Positions 1-10,690 of a stretch of DNA of 64,000 bases are shown here, piece by piece. The translations under genes were made by a program, and so were the position numbers. The stretch comes from Linum tenue (Eukaryota > Streptophyta > Magnoliopsida > Malpighiales > Linaceae). The stretch lies in NCBI GenBank assembly GCA_946122785.1, contig CAMGYJ010000009.1, forward strand, positions 12,802,937-12,866,936, given 5' to 3'. Positions within the stretch are counted from its first letter, which is position 1. Each line of letters starts with the position of its first letter. Below the pieces are notes generated by a model. The model made no database searches, had not been told where the DNA came from, and worked only from the letters and a program-made list of their open reading frames with translations.

Positions 1-1476
1 CAGAATGAATGTACTTAATTAACAAATAAGTCTACATAGCATGAAAGAGAACAGAGCTATCTAATGGTCTTGCGAAAGTCTGCAATAAGTTCTACAATTT
101 ATCAATTTCACAATTAACTTTGAACATATCATTCAAAATGCCATTTATTAAACCATTGAATCATAGCACTAATTTGACACTGTGAGCAAGAAGAGTGTTT
201 ACCTCTTTGATGAAAAAGAGATGTGAACAGAAATGTTTTCTTTAACTGAAGAATGGAAAAGCATACCATAAACTTGCATAAAAATTTACAGATTGTGAAG
301 ATTGAGGCATGCTATCTCAACAATTACTTGTAATTAAGTACTTCAAGCCCTCTTTCTTTTCAACGTTCAAACATAGTTGAAATTGAATGCAGCTTTAATG
401 AAAACAAATTTCTAGTATGAATTCATTGGAGAGCTTTCAATCAAAACAATCAATAAGAGATTCATGGTAAAGCTGCTAGAATGACCTAAGCAAATCATCA
501 ACCGATATGTAAGTTCTTGCTCAATCCTTTTAACGTAGTATATCTCAAAAACTGAAAGGGAAATGGAAGTGAATGCTTCTAACTTTTCACTCTTCAGATG
601 TTTGTAATGTCCTTCGTTGTCTTGCTGAGATAGCACATCCACTGTAAACATAAGTATTAAGGGTATAGTAACATTGATAAACTTTGTACTCAAAGAACAT
701 GTGATCAAAAGAGAGCAAAAGCAATCAATCCAATACCTAAAATCTAGAAACTGTTCTAATATTGTTGCAGAGTCTTCACTTGTAGTAAATCAGACAATGT
801 AACTGCTTAGAAACGGATCCAGTATACTAACTTCATTAGAAGCAGATGCATAGAGTAGATAAGTAACGATTGCGATGAACTCTCAGAGAGTTGTGCCCAA
901 ATGTACAACTGGTGGGAAAACAGATATGATATACTAACTTCATTATAAGCATACGCACTACATCATAAACAAAACAATCATGACATATAAAAATCGCAAA
1001 CTGAACTCCTGCAATCAACAATGATCTATGCAAAAGACAACACAGAGTTTAAACTTTTACATGGATTTGGCTCTTGCTAAGTAATCATACAAAGCAACAA
1101 CACATATAGAGTTTAAACTGGAGGAATTATGCAGTGAGCTAGAAGGCAATTCCCAACGGCCCAAGTTCCGCATGAATTTAATCAATTAATACTTACAATC
1201 ACATAATAAAATTTCTTTGGTAAAGGACTTTGAACTTTTATGAAAACGTGACTCAAAAGACGCTAAGACTATAGTCTTTCCAAAGTGACAATCAAATTGG
1301 AAAAATCCAAATATCATCTTCTTGCTGTAGATAATCAAACTGGCAATCAAATTATACTATCCCCATTCTTCCCAATGAATCTCAATTTTGGGCATACTAT
1401 TCTAGTTGGTTCAAATCATCAAAAACAGTCACACCATTCCAATTGGTACAAAAACAGCAATGAACTAATATAATGT

Positions 1477-1745
1477 CCATCAAATCCAGCAACGAAGCAA
1501 ATCCCCGGCAGACTCCAATCATCATCGGCTTCGAAGCCCATTCCAATCTCGATCCACACATAGATTTGGGCTCTCACACTGAAATTGAAAAGGGGAAAAC
1601 AAAGAGAGAGAATGACATAACAGAGGAATGAAGTAATCTCCATCAAATCCAGCAACGAAGCAATCTCCTACAAAGCTTTCCCCAGTAGAGAATTCAACCA
1701 CCGCCTGGTTCGAAGCCCCCATTCCCAATCTCACTCGATTCATCA
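1477..1745. repeat. Diverged tandem duplication, about 163-180 bp period
   Basis: A block beginning CCATCAAATCCAGCAACG at 1477 recurs at 1640. The following block with TTCGAAGCCC at about 1530 recurs at about 1709, so the two units are related with small indels. Short overlapping ORFs on the minus strand are consequences of this repeat and resemble no family I know. The flanking DNA from 1 to 2100 is AT-rich and I see no convincing coding exon. The stretch near 1830-1900 (CTAGGGCTTCGG, then purine-rich) looks like a plant 5' UTR, but no gene follows it. Confidence 0.6.
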
Positions 1746-2499
1746 GATAGCTCCGTCAATGAGAGTTTCTAATAGGGGAAAAGGAGAACCCAGTGCTGAT
1801 TGAGTGGTGAGCAACAAATAAGCTTTCTCTAGGGCTTCGGTTTTGAAGAGAAGATCCGAATCTCGCGATTTCGATTTTTGCGGAGGTGAGGAAGATAGAT
1901 CGGCTAGAGCAGGCTCCTCTCCTTACATCCATCTTGCCCTTTTCTTTCCTTTACTTCGATCCCGTGTAGGAGAAGAAGAAGAAGAAGAAAATGGATGGTC
2001 ACGGAGAAGAATGGGAAGAGAGAGAAGAAAAAGTTGAACGGAAGAGAGGAATGAATTGTCGCAAAACAAAAAACAGTGTTCACAGGAGAGAGAAGCAGAA
2101 ACACTCGTTTTTACTTTTAGGGATCAGAATCCAATGGTTGTGATTAGCTTGCCAACAGACTGGTAATCGGTTAAACATAGTCAGCCCAAGGTAGTGAACT
2201 TGGGCTCAACGAAACCTCTGACCGCAGGAAACCAATAACTCTCATAGTGAATAGTAACCTCCGATTTTTTCTTAATGAACAGTACCCGATTTTGTAGTTA
2301 CTTGCGGGTTAATAATTTTAATTTCCTGGTACCTTAAGGAATCGGTTCCAACCACTCACACAGGACACAGCTGGTCTATGAGTGATTGGGGGAGGATCTA
2401 GGACCAAGAACCTTAGATGTGGGCACACCAATCTCACTGTTAAAAAGTGGGAATAGCTTTTTAATTAAGTTTCGGGGTAGTTTGGGTATTATGAAAAAT

Positions 2500-3300
2500 T
2501 ACGAAGTATACAAACCGGAGTTACAAACAATACAAACTATAACGACAAACAATACAAACATACAAACTGTACAAACAATACAGACAATACAAATTAGACC
2601 GACACAATACAAACTATACAAAATGAAAAAAACAACCGAGTTGACTTTGGAGGCTTCATCCCTATATAGAGGGACTCGTACCAACGCCAACCCGGTTGTT
2701 TTTAGACATACAAACATTACAAACATGGTGGACAAAAATTACAAACTAGACCAACAAACCATACAAAATGGAAAAACATCCGGGTTGACTTTGAAGGCTC
2801 TGTCTCTATATAGAGGAGTTTCATCCAAAAGTTAACCAGGTTGTTTTTTAGACATAAAAAATATTACAAACATGGTTGACAAAATTGACAAACATGGTGC
2901 ACAAAAATAACAAAGCTTACAAACATTACAGAATAAACCGACAAACATTACAAAGCATACTAACATTACAGAATAAACCGACAAACATTACAAAGCATAC
3001 TAACATTACAAAATAACACTACTTACAATACAAATCGATAAAATTGTATAGCAAATCAATGAATACAAAGTATACAAATCATAACATAAAGTATACAAAC
3101 TACACAAACAAATATTATAATTCAAATTATATACAATTTAGTCATATAAACATTACAAACACAATAGACAAAAATAATAAACTAGAATGATAAACGATAC
3201 AAACCTAATAAATATAAACATTACGAACCATACTTATAAACATTATAAAATAGGTCCACAAACATTACAAAATGCAGGCCCGCCAGAAAATTCACTCCGT
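2500..3300. repeat. ACAAACATTACAAA-type low-complexity repeat block
   Basis: The strand is A/C-rich and made of endless variants of ACAAACATTACAAA. Two roughly 144-bp units, at about 2636 and 2780, each contain CTATATAGAGG. A 40-bp unit (GAATAAACCG at 2931 and again at 2971) is nearly identical in tandem. The long ORF through 2386-2835 is compositionally biased and unlikely to be a protein. The block is probably the interior of a non-autonomous transposon whose relative lies near 30.2 kb in reverse orientation. Confidence 0.65.
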
Positions 3301-3560
3301 TGTCAGAAAATCTCATTCTCTCTCCTGTTGGGGAGGGGGAAATCCCCAGAAAAGGAACGACGGCAGGAGGGCGGGGGACGGTATGATTTTTTTATTTTAC
3401 TTTAATTATTAAATAAATATATATATATATAATTATCATCTTACCCTTCATTAAACTAGATAAATCTGAACCATTAAATTGTAATTAATGAGGTTCAACG
3501 ACTGAAATTGACTTAGTCATGTAACTAAGGAACCCCTTAGTCGCCTAATCTTAGCACGAT
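3240..3560 (+). repeat. Dispersed repeat, inverted partner of 29940-30230
   Basis: The run CTTACCCTTCATTAAACTAG, then GACTTAGTCATGTAACTAAG and CCCCTTAGTCGCC, is matched in reverse complement at 29950-30080. There the same words flank the same AATGTTTGTCGGTTT tail. Two copies in opposite orientation about 26 kb apart indicate a mobile repeat family of unknown class. No ORF is evident, and 3560-3980 shows nothing else clear apart from the 3' flank of the carrier gene. Confidence 0.6.
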
Positions 3561-3981
3561 TGGTGGGGCAACATTATCAAAAGTCAAAAGTGATCCTACA
3601 AGTGCTTCATAAACCAAGCCAATTTCCGAATTTCGCCAAGGATGCTTACAAGAGTTTTTGCAAGTCATTTCTCATCTAATTCTCGGAGATTTGATCAAAG
3701 TTGAAGAAGAACTATCGTTAGGATCCTGTGAAGTGAAAGCTGCCTCAGTTGGGATGGAATGAGTTGAAAGTGAAAAACGACCTCAAACTGCTGCTACTCT
3801 CTACTCCTCAAAACCAAAGACAAAGTAATTTGTAAAACAACGATGATTTCCAGAGGCACAATGAAGGCTTCTTAGAACCACAAACAAAGAAACAGTAAAG
3901 AAGAGCTGGGGGATTGGTGGCACGGTTACAGCCATATTCTTGTATAGAACTTCTAGTGTTGCTGTTGCAGCAAAAGCTTGC

Positions 3982-6668
3982 CTACGACGAATCCACTTTC
4001 AGTACTATCTTCATGAATTCGTACACAAAATAACTTATTGCAGCAGAAGGTAAAACCTGCAAAACACAGAACGGTACTATGTTCAGACTGGAACGGGACC
4101 CGAAAGATACCAGTATTCACAAATCTCAGTGGAAGCAAATGCGTGCAGACAGTAAGCAAGACCTAAAAGGATCGGAAAACCAAAAGATTGCCTAATACGG
4201 TATATGATGTCACTGATAGGAGAATCAGCTGCGTATTATCACTCAATCATATTAGAAAGAAGTTGCAAGAAAAGGGTTTGAAAGTTGGTACTAACTAAAC
4301 ACATGGTTTTGTATACCTGTAACAAGCTTGGTATTAATCCAGCATATAGAGCAGGAATGCCTCCATGTTCAACTATCTTCAAACAAGTTGCCACTGCATT
4401 CATCTTTGTGGCACGGACTTGCATTTGAAGCTGTCTCCTCACAACTTCAAATGGGTAAGTAGCAGCCTCGGAGCAACACCCTGCAATCGCACCATAGAGC
4501 AGTGTCCTGTAGGGACCCAACTCCAGCTGGTCAAAGGCATTCAGCTCCTGCCCTTCTTGGTTCATGTGTTGAATTCTCGCCTTCCCCTCGGGCGAATGAA
4601 GATATCCTGTCTTCAGTATATCGTAGACACCATAAAATACTGCACCCGCAGGAGCCATGCTTGCTAATGAGGGTACTAAACCCTTGTAAAGTGAGAAGAA
4701 GCCTTCAGTCTGGATCATGTAACGAAATGTCCCAATTACACCACCCAATGCTTCACCACCAGGTGCTACCATCTTGGTCCTTATCTGCAGTGCGTGTATG
4801 GGATTCAAGAATGTTAAGTAATATTCTCGCTGAAGGTGCTTGAGTAATGCAGTGTGTAATGAAACTGAAACCACAAATTCAGTTCAAGTGCCAATTTCAT
4901 GTGACAGTTTGATACTCCATCATCCTTGTACATGAGCAGGAAATGTTAGTCGTAAAATTGCCCACAAGTGGACTTTGCCTAAAACAAACCAGGAAACGTA
5001 TTCCTTAAACTGGTTTTGTTGCACTAGACCAAAACCAGTTATAAAATCCATTGAAGTTATACAATCAACATCTCGAAGTAGCATGAATGAAGAAGACGGC
5101 AATTAGGCCGCAAGCAACAGTCAAGCAGAAAACACAACTATTCTAGGTCACCTGTGCTTCCAAGCAGTAACCCAATTTTTTAGCTCAAGAATTCATATCT
5201 ATACTCCTACACTGATAGGATAATCCAAAGATAAAGTAAGTTGAAAAGAAAGCCCATGCCAAAAACTTAGGAAGAACCATAAAAGATGGAGCCTTGAGGT
5301 GCTACGTACAGTGTCCAAAGGCAAGCAGAGCAGAGAAGCAGTAACACCAGCGGCAGCACCTGCAACAAACCTCTCAAAGTTTGTGGTTTCCTCATTCGCA
5401 GTCCATTTCAGTAGTGTCTTTCTGTACGTATCGTATGCATAAAAGTTGATAGCCTTAAAGGGAGCAGTTCGAAGAATATTGACCAAGTTGCCTTTCCAGA
5501 AACCTTTGACCCCTTGAGTTAAGAAAATTTTCCTGGTGAGTGCAACTATATTCGTCGTCTCGCCACAAAGTATGTACTCCAGCTTCATTCTCTCCAGAGG
5601 TGCTATAATGGTTCTGTTTGAAGAAAGACTACGTTGAATGCTGAGATGCTAAAAGCTACAATGTAAAATTTCTAGACAATCTACTACAATACCATGCCAG
5701 ACAAGTTAAGTTGAAATTTTGTTTCCAACCCATGCAAATATTCTGTCGAATCCATCTCGAGACTAATCTACTTTTAAAACTTCTAGCAAACACTAGTACC
5801 GTACTAGCATTAGGGAGGCTGGAACCAGCTATTGAAACTTCACTCCTCATAAAACATGAATTGACAAGACTGCAACTCCATGGGTGTAGAGCTTATCTAT
5901 GAGCCTAGTGACTGGTCAACTATGGGTGGGCGTTGAATGGTATAATAGCTCATTGTCTTGATTTCTCAATGCCAATTGTAAATCTAAATCATACGCAGAA
6001 TCAGCAAAATGATATATCACTAACAAACATTATAAAGGAGAACTTGTAAATACAACTTCCAAAACCATTCTTGCCAGGCAAATAAGAATGAAGGCAAACC
6101 TGGAAACCATAGCTGCCACGGCGCCAGCCCAGAGATGCTTAGTGGTATTGAAAGCCGCTGATCCGGAATTCCGCACACCAACCTTCTTCTTCTTCTTCTT
6201 CTTCTCATCATCATTCCCCTTCTTCGCCTCAGCAGCGAGAAATGTGCCAAGCTTCATTTCCGCCTCCAAATTCTTGTCTTCCCCATTCTGAGCCAAGCTT
6301 CCCGGCCGTTCCGCAACAAACTCTTCGTCGCCCCGTTTCATCGACAAACTTACAGAAAGAAACGCCAGTGCATCCCTTCGCCGCCGCTGCCGGCGCCGGG
6401 GCAGGCCGCCATCGACCTCAAGCCTCAAATTCCTGGAGAGGCCCGAGCAGCGAGAGGAGTCGGGCTGATTAGGTTTCAAGGAGAAGAACGAAGGGAGAAC
6501 TGTTTCGTGTTCGAGGAAGATGCCGCCGACGAGGATAGAAGAAGAGTAATCAGAGTGTTGTTGTTGGTGGTGGGGAGAGTGGAGCTTGATCAGTGCTGGC
6601 AAAATTAGATCCTGGCCGCCGTACATTGCGCCGGGAATTGGGAATCGATAGTCTGGTGGAAAAGCCAA
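3982..6668 (-). CDS. BTL3: Mitochondrial carrier, BTL3-like adenine nucleotide transporter
   Basis: Mitochondrial-carrier-family protein of the plant BTL/Brittle1-like group, predicted to move adenine nucleotides across an organelle inner membrane. Four coding exons on the minus strand: 6668-6100, 5613-5310, 4784-4317 and 4056-3982. All junctions are GT-AG and the phases agree, giving 471 aa. The three carrier repeats carry the family signatures PLERMK, PLDTIR and PFEVVR. Other recognisable family segments are GFWKGNLVNILRTAPFK, NFERFVAGAAAGVTASL and a VLPSAAISYFVYEFMK C-terminus. The first about 150 residues are a low-complexity leader with a lysine run encoded by a CTT repeat near 6181-6207, probably an organelle-targeting or disordered region. 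The start at 6668 is the first in-frame ATG. The orthologue assignment rests on remembered similarity to Arabidopsis At5g64970. The exact transport substrate is inferred. Confidence 0.93.
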
Positions 6669-6989
6669 TAGGAGAGCAACACCATGAAGAAATGGGGGGA
6701 TTCGTCGAATGACGGAGAAGTAGTGAAGAGGAAGACTGGAGTGGGGAGTAGGTGGGAAATGGTTAGGTCAGGGAGATGGTAATGGTGACAGGGAGGGGAC
6801 TTAGAAGATGGCGCGGGAGGGAGAAAGGAGTTTCCGACGGGGGAATGGCTTCGCTGGAATCGCCCCGCGAGGATACGAACACGAGGAGAGAACACAGAAT
6901 CCTGCTTCGCTTTTGGAAATTCCAAGGTCGACCAATCGTCCCCTTTCTCCTACAATTCCTATGCGTTAATCAATTCTGAGAGTTAACAG
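6669..6989 (-). promoter_or_regulatory. 5' flank of the BTL3-like gene with a possible overlapping uORF
   Basis: Sequence upstream of the carrier start codon. An ATG at 6925 on the minus strand opens a 106-codon frame that runs past the main ATG in another frame and stops at 6605. If transcription starts upstream of 6925 this would be an overlapping upstream ORF. I see no clear TATA box. The inverted-repeat element begins at about 6990, so little native promoter remains. Confidence 0.35.
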
Positions 6990-8248
6990 TTATGTTGGAA
7001 GATAAAATCACGGTTGACTAACGGTCAAATCAGCACATACCGATTTAAAAAATTCAAATTTTCAATTATTACAATTTATCCTTTTAATTTAAAAAAAAAT
7101 AATTAAAAAAAACTGTCGGGTCTATTTCATTTATCTAAAATCGGCGAGGATAGGTTCCCTTTTCTATCCCTTATATCAGCCGACGCCATAAACCCATCGG
7201 CGAAATCCTGACTGATCGACTGCTTCTTCAGCACCATCTTCGCTTTCAACTTGTTCATCCTCACTTCCTCCTCGCAACACCGAATCCCTTTCGAATGTGG
7301 AATCCCAAGCGTCAACAGCAGTGCGGCCATGTCCCCATTCAATTCATTCGAATCATTAAATTTCAACGAGATGCTCCCCGCATATCCAGCGATTTTTGCT
7401 CAGGCACTGATTTTCCCCAACCTCTTGGCGTGTCTCCCATCGATTAAACCCGAACTGGACAACCAGACGAACTGCTCGATGAAGTATTAGATTCCTTCAC
7501 CGACGTATGTGAGGATCGAGAGGATCAATTCCTGTCGGGAGTGGAAGTGGGAGGAGCCGAGGAAGTGACGTCCTGGACGAATTTCCCGAGGTGAAATGCC
7601 TTATGGTTGAGGCCTACTCTAGACCCAAAGTTCCTGAGGCGGTTGGTTAGAATTAAGGTTTCTGGGATGATCGAGGAGGAGAGAATGATCTTGGCGGAGT
7701 ATCGCGAGATCTTCAGGAGCTTGTCGACGCAGTCTCGTTTGGAGAGGTAGGCTTCCATATGTTTGAGAAAATATCGGTCATTGATTTTTCAGGTTGGCTT
7801 AGGCAATTGGTTTTGGGGGGGGGGGGGGGGGTCAGAAGGGTGGTAGTTATTTTAGCTTCCGATGTCGGTGATAGAAGACCGTTTGGCGCTTCATTTTCGT
7901 CGGTCGAGTGAGGAAGGTGGTTGTCGGTTGTAGGGTTAATGAAAGGTACCCGACAATTTATTTTTAATTTTCTTTTCCTTTTTTCTTTTTTCAAAATAAA
8001 TAAGATAAATGGTAATAGGTGAAAAAACGAAATACTTTAAGTTGGTATGTGCTGACATGGCAGATTCACCGTTAGTCAATGGTCTTGACCGTCCAACATA
8101 ATGGCCAACTCTTGGGTTTGGCCAATTTTGTAAATTTGATTCATAGTTGAAGCCACAAAGTTATTGATCTAAAAGATTGGTCAGGATGTTGAATATGTGT
8201 AAAGTTTGGGCCAGTCAAAATTATCAACCCAATATTATATAAAGAAAA
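6990..8248. mobile_element. Gene-capturing TIR element, copy 1 (Pack-type)
   Basis: Left inverted terminus at 6990-7047 (TTATGTTGGAAG, then CGGTTGACTAACGGTC, then CAGCACATACC) and right terminus at about 8036-8101, which reads the same words on the opposite strand (GGTATGTGCTGAC, CCGTTAGTCAATGG, CCGTCCAACATAA). Between them is PEX11A-like coding sequence and a run of 17 G at 7815-7831. Homology with copy 2 continues beyond the right terminus to 8248, so either the mobile unit is larger than the TIR pair or flanking DNA was duplicated with it. No target-site duplication could be fixed and no transposase is present, so it is non-autonomous. Confidence 0.7.
7130..7813 (-). pseudogene. PEX11A-like pseudogene fragment, copy 1
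   Basis: On the minus strand the conceptual translation follows plant peroxisomal biogenesis factor 11A, which promotes peroxisome elongation and division. The visible pieces, in order, are [74 protein letters not shown], then QDFADGFMASADIRD and KGNLSSPILD. The frame is broken by several events: a stop in place of Tyr after GEGI, a TGA after KISA and at least one frameshift. The normal C-terminal membrane segment is missing. It lies between inverted termini, so it is captured sequence and not a resident gene. The family identity rests on motif memory and is strong over the central region. Confidence 0.8.
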
Positions 8249-8275
8249 CTAGCTTGTACCCTGCCCTTTGGGCAG
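8249..8275 (-). mobile_element. Helitron 3' terminus (element extends to the right)
   Basis: Read on the minus strand, a perfect 6-bp stem hairpin (CTGCCC, loop AAA, GGGCAG) is followed by eight bases and then CTAG, with a T immediately outside. This is the canonical Helitron 3' end (hairpin, short spacer, CTRR, insertion between A and T). Repeat copy 2 carries the uninterrupted AAAGAAAAT at the equivalent place, as an empty site should. The 5' TC end to the right could not be located. The sequence from 8276 to about 9516 is low complexity without a convincing gene and may be Helitron body. Confidence 0.7.
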
Positions 8276-9516
8276 GTGGTTTTGGTAAATTTGCCTTTTA
8301 TTTTTTAATTTGATGGGATTGTTATCATTTTAATAGAAATTCTGAATCTTCTTATTTATTCAAAATAACAGTTCAACTTATCAAAATACAAAATGACGGC
8401 AAAACACTGATGATTTATACAAATAATAACATTGTCTGTTAGGTTTACTAAAAGTTAACAGAATTATACTTCATCAAATACAACTCATTTTAATTAAGAA
8501 AATCATTTTGTATCCGATAATTTAGCGAGAAAAAGAAGAAAAAAAACATTCTTTTTCTACCAACAAAAAAGGGGGGAATCTTTGTATCAAAAAAAGGGAA
8601 AAAGCTCCAATCTTTTGCGTGTCTTATTCTACCTCTTTCCCACCATCACCACCGACAACACCCCATCCGCTGCCATCTCTTCCCACTGCCATCTTCCCGT
8701 TCCTTTTATCCTTCTCCGAAATGGCTATTCCTAATCCCACCACACAAAGCATCGATAAGCCAATCCCTCTTAAATGCTCTCTATCTTACTTCTTATTGGA
8801 TCGGGCCAATCTCTCGCCTCGTCTCCAAAGGTAGGGATTTGGTCGAACTTTGCGACGTTGAACTCGTCGGATCTTGAAGTTGGAGGATTCCTGCAGGGGA
8901 TCTTTTGAAGATATGGCTGCCGGTTTCAAAATAGATGGTTGGGCTAGTATTAAAAATCTTCCTTGAGTATGAATCGAGTAACAAATTCGAGATCTGGTTT
9001 CTGGGGGCGCCGCCGACACCAGAAGATGGTTGGAGGAAGTTTCAAAATAGGACTTGTCATTCAATGTTAAGAAATTACGGATCAAGAGAATTTAGAGGTG
9101 AAAGGGTCGGGAATGATGAGAAGTGGGGTACATAAGGGAAATCCATGATCTTATTATCGTCGTGAGGATGACTTTTAGAGGGAGAAGAAATTGTGGATCT
9201 CGATTTTGATGGGCTATGAACGATGAAGGCGCACCCTAAGTGGTTATAACGATTGTGGATTGCCGGTTTTTGCCGTTACAGTGCAGAGCATTCAAACAGT
9301 TTTAGTATGATCCAAAAAATATAAAGGAACACGACGATTGGAATTTGGAAGGGAACGGTTTAGACTTTAGAGAAAAGAAAAACTACTAAAAAAAAGAAGT
9401 CCGAAAGTTGCGGGGAAGCCAAGGAGGCTGACGTGGATGAGGGGGTTTTGAGAAACCCTTTTATATATTTTATAGAAGATAGATAGATAGATAGATAGAT
9501 ATAGATATATAATGTT
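8276..9516. other. Unassigned AT-rich DNA, probable Helitron interior
   Basis: No family is recognisable in any frame. It contains A-rich runs near 8530-8600 and a GATA microsatellite at about 9478-9510 that abuts the next repeat copy. Short ORFs at 8619-8834 and 8786-9085 overlap on opposite strands and look fortuitous. Confidence 0.4.
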
Positions 9517-10690
9517 GTGTTGGACGGTAAATATCGTTGACTAACAGTCAACCAGCCCTGTCACTGCCAAATCAGCACATACCAACTTAAAATTCTATTT
9601 TTCCACCTATTATCATTTATCTTTTTTTAACAAAAGGAAAATTAAATTAAATTAAAAAGTAAGTGTCAGGTCTCTTTCATTTATCTAAAGTCGCCGATGA
9701 TAGGTTCCCTTTTTTGTCCTTAATGTCAGCTAACGCCATAAACCCATTGGTGAAATCCTGAATGATCCACAACTTCTTCATCACCATCTTCGCTTTCAAC
9801 TTGTACATCTCACTTCCTCCTCTCAGCACTGAAACCCTCTCGAGTGCGAGATCTCGATTGGTGATGACCGCGCTGCCATGTCCCCGTTCAATTCGTTTGA
9901 ATCATTAAATTTCAACAATATGCTCTTGACGTATCCGGCGAATTCCGCCCAGACACTGATTTTCCCCAACCTCTTGTTGTGTCTCACATCGATTAAGCCC
10001 AAATTGGACAACCAGATGAACTGCTCGACGAAGATTCCTTCACCGTCGTAGGCGAGGATCGAGAGGATCAATTACTGTCAGGAGTGGAAGTGGGAGGAGC
10101 CGAGGAATTGACGTCCTGGACAAATTTCCCGAGGCGGAATACCTTATGGGTGAGGTCGACGCTAGACTCGAACTCCTGAGGCGGTTGTTTAGAATTATGG
10201 TTTCGGGGAGGATCGAGGAGGAGAGAATGATCTTGGCGGCATATCGTGAGATCTTCATGAGCTTTTCGATGACATCTCGTTTGGAGAGGTAGGCTTCCCG
10301 GTGGTTGAGGAAATATCGGGCATTGACTTTCAGGTTGGCTAAGGCGATTTGTTGGGGGGGGGGGGGGTTTCAGAAATCAGAAGGGTGGTCGTTATTTTAG
10401 CTTCCGTTGTCGGTGATTAGAAGACCGTCTGCCGCTTCATTTTCGTCGGTCGAGGGAGGAAGGTGGTTGTCGGATGTAGAGTTAATGAAAAGGACCTGGC
10501 AATTTATATTCAATTTTCTTTTCCTTTTGTTCAAAATAAATAAGATAAAGGTAATAGGTGGACATGCTAGCGACATGGCGGGTTAACTGTAAATTTGATG
10601 CATAGTTGAGGCCACAAAGTTATAGATCGAAAAGATTGGTCAGTATATTGAATATGTGTAAAGTTTGGGCCAGAAAAAATATTAGCCCAA
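9517..10690. mobile_element. Gene-capturing TIR element, copy 2 (Pack-type)
   Basis: Second copy of the unit at 6990-8248, in the same orientation. The left terminus at 9517-9590 has TGTTGGACGG, CGTTGACTAACAGTC and CAGCACATACCAAC. The right terminus has been deleted: GGTGGACATG runs almost directly into TAAATTTGATGCATAG, which in copy 1 lies beyond the right terminus. Similarity ends at AAAGAAAAT, the position where copy 1 is interrupted by the Helitron. It carries the same PEX11A-like insert and a 14-G run at 10354-10367. Confidence 0.65.
9670..10350 (-). pseudogene. PEX11A-like pseudogene fragment, copy 2
   Basis: Less decayed than copy 1. Minus-strand pieces include [44 protein letters not shown], then a one-base frameshift into the FVQD region. 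These are followed by [50 protein letters not shown] and NGFMALADIKDKKGNLSS. It ends at the same LDK-stop as copy 1, which lacks the usual PEX11A C-terminus, so both copies descend from one capture. It is broken by the frameshift and a loss of the YYF motif, so no functional protein is expected. Confidence 0.8.

Noticed and set aside
2386..2835. 149-codon ORF in the ACAAACATTACAAA block
   Set aside because: Compositionally forced (Thr/Gln/Ile repeats) by a simple repeat; no domain and no splice context.
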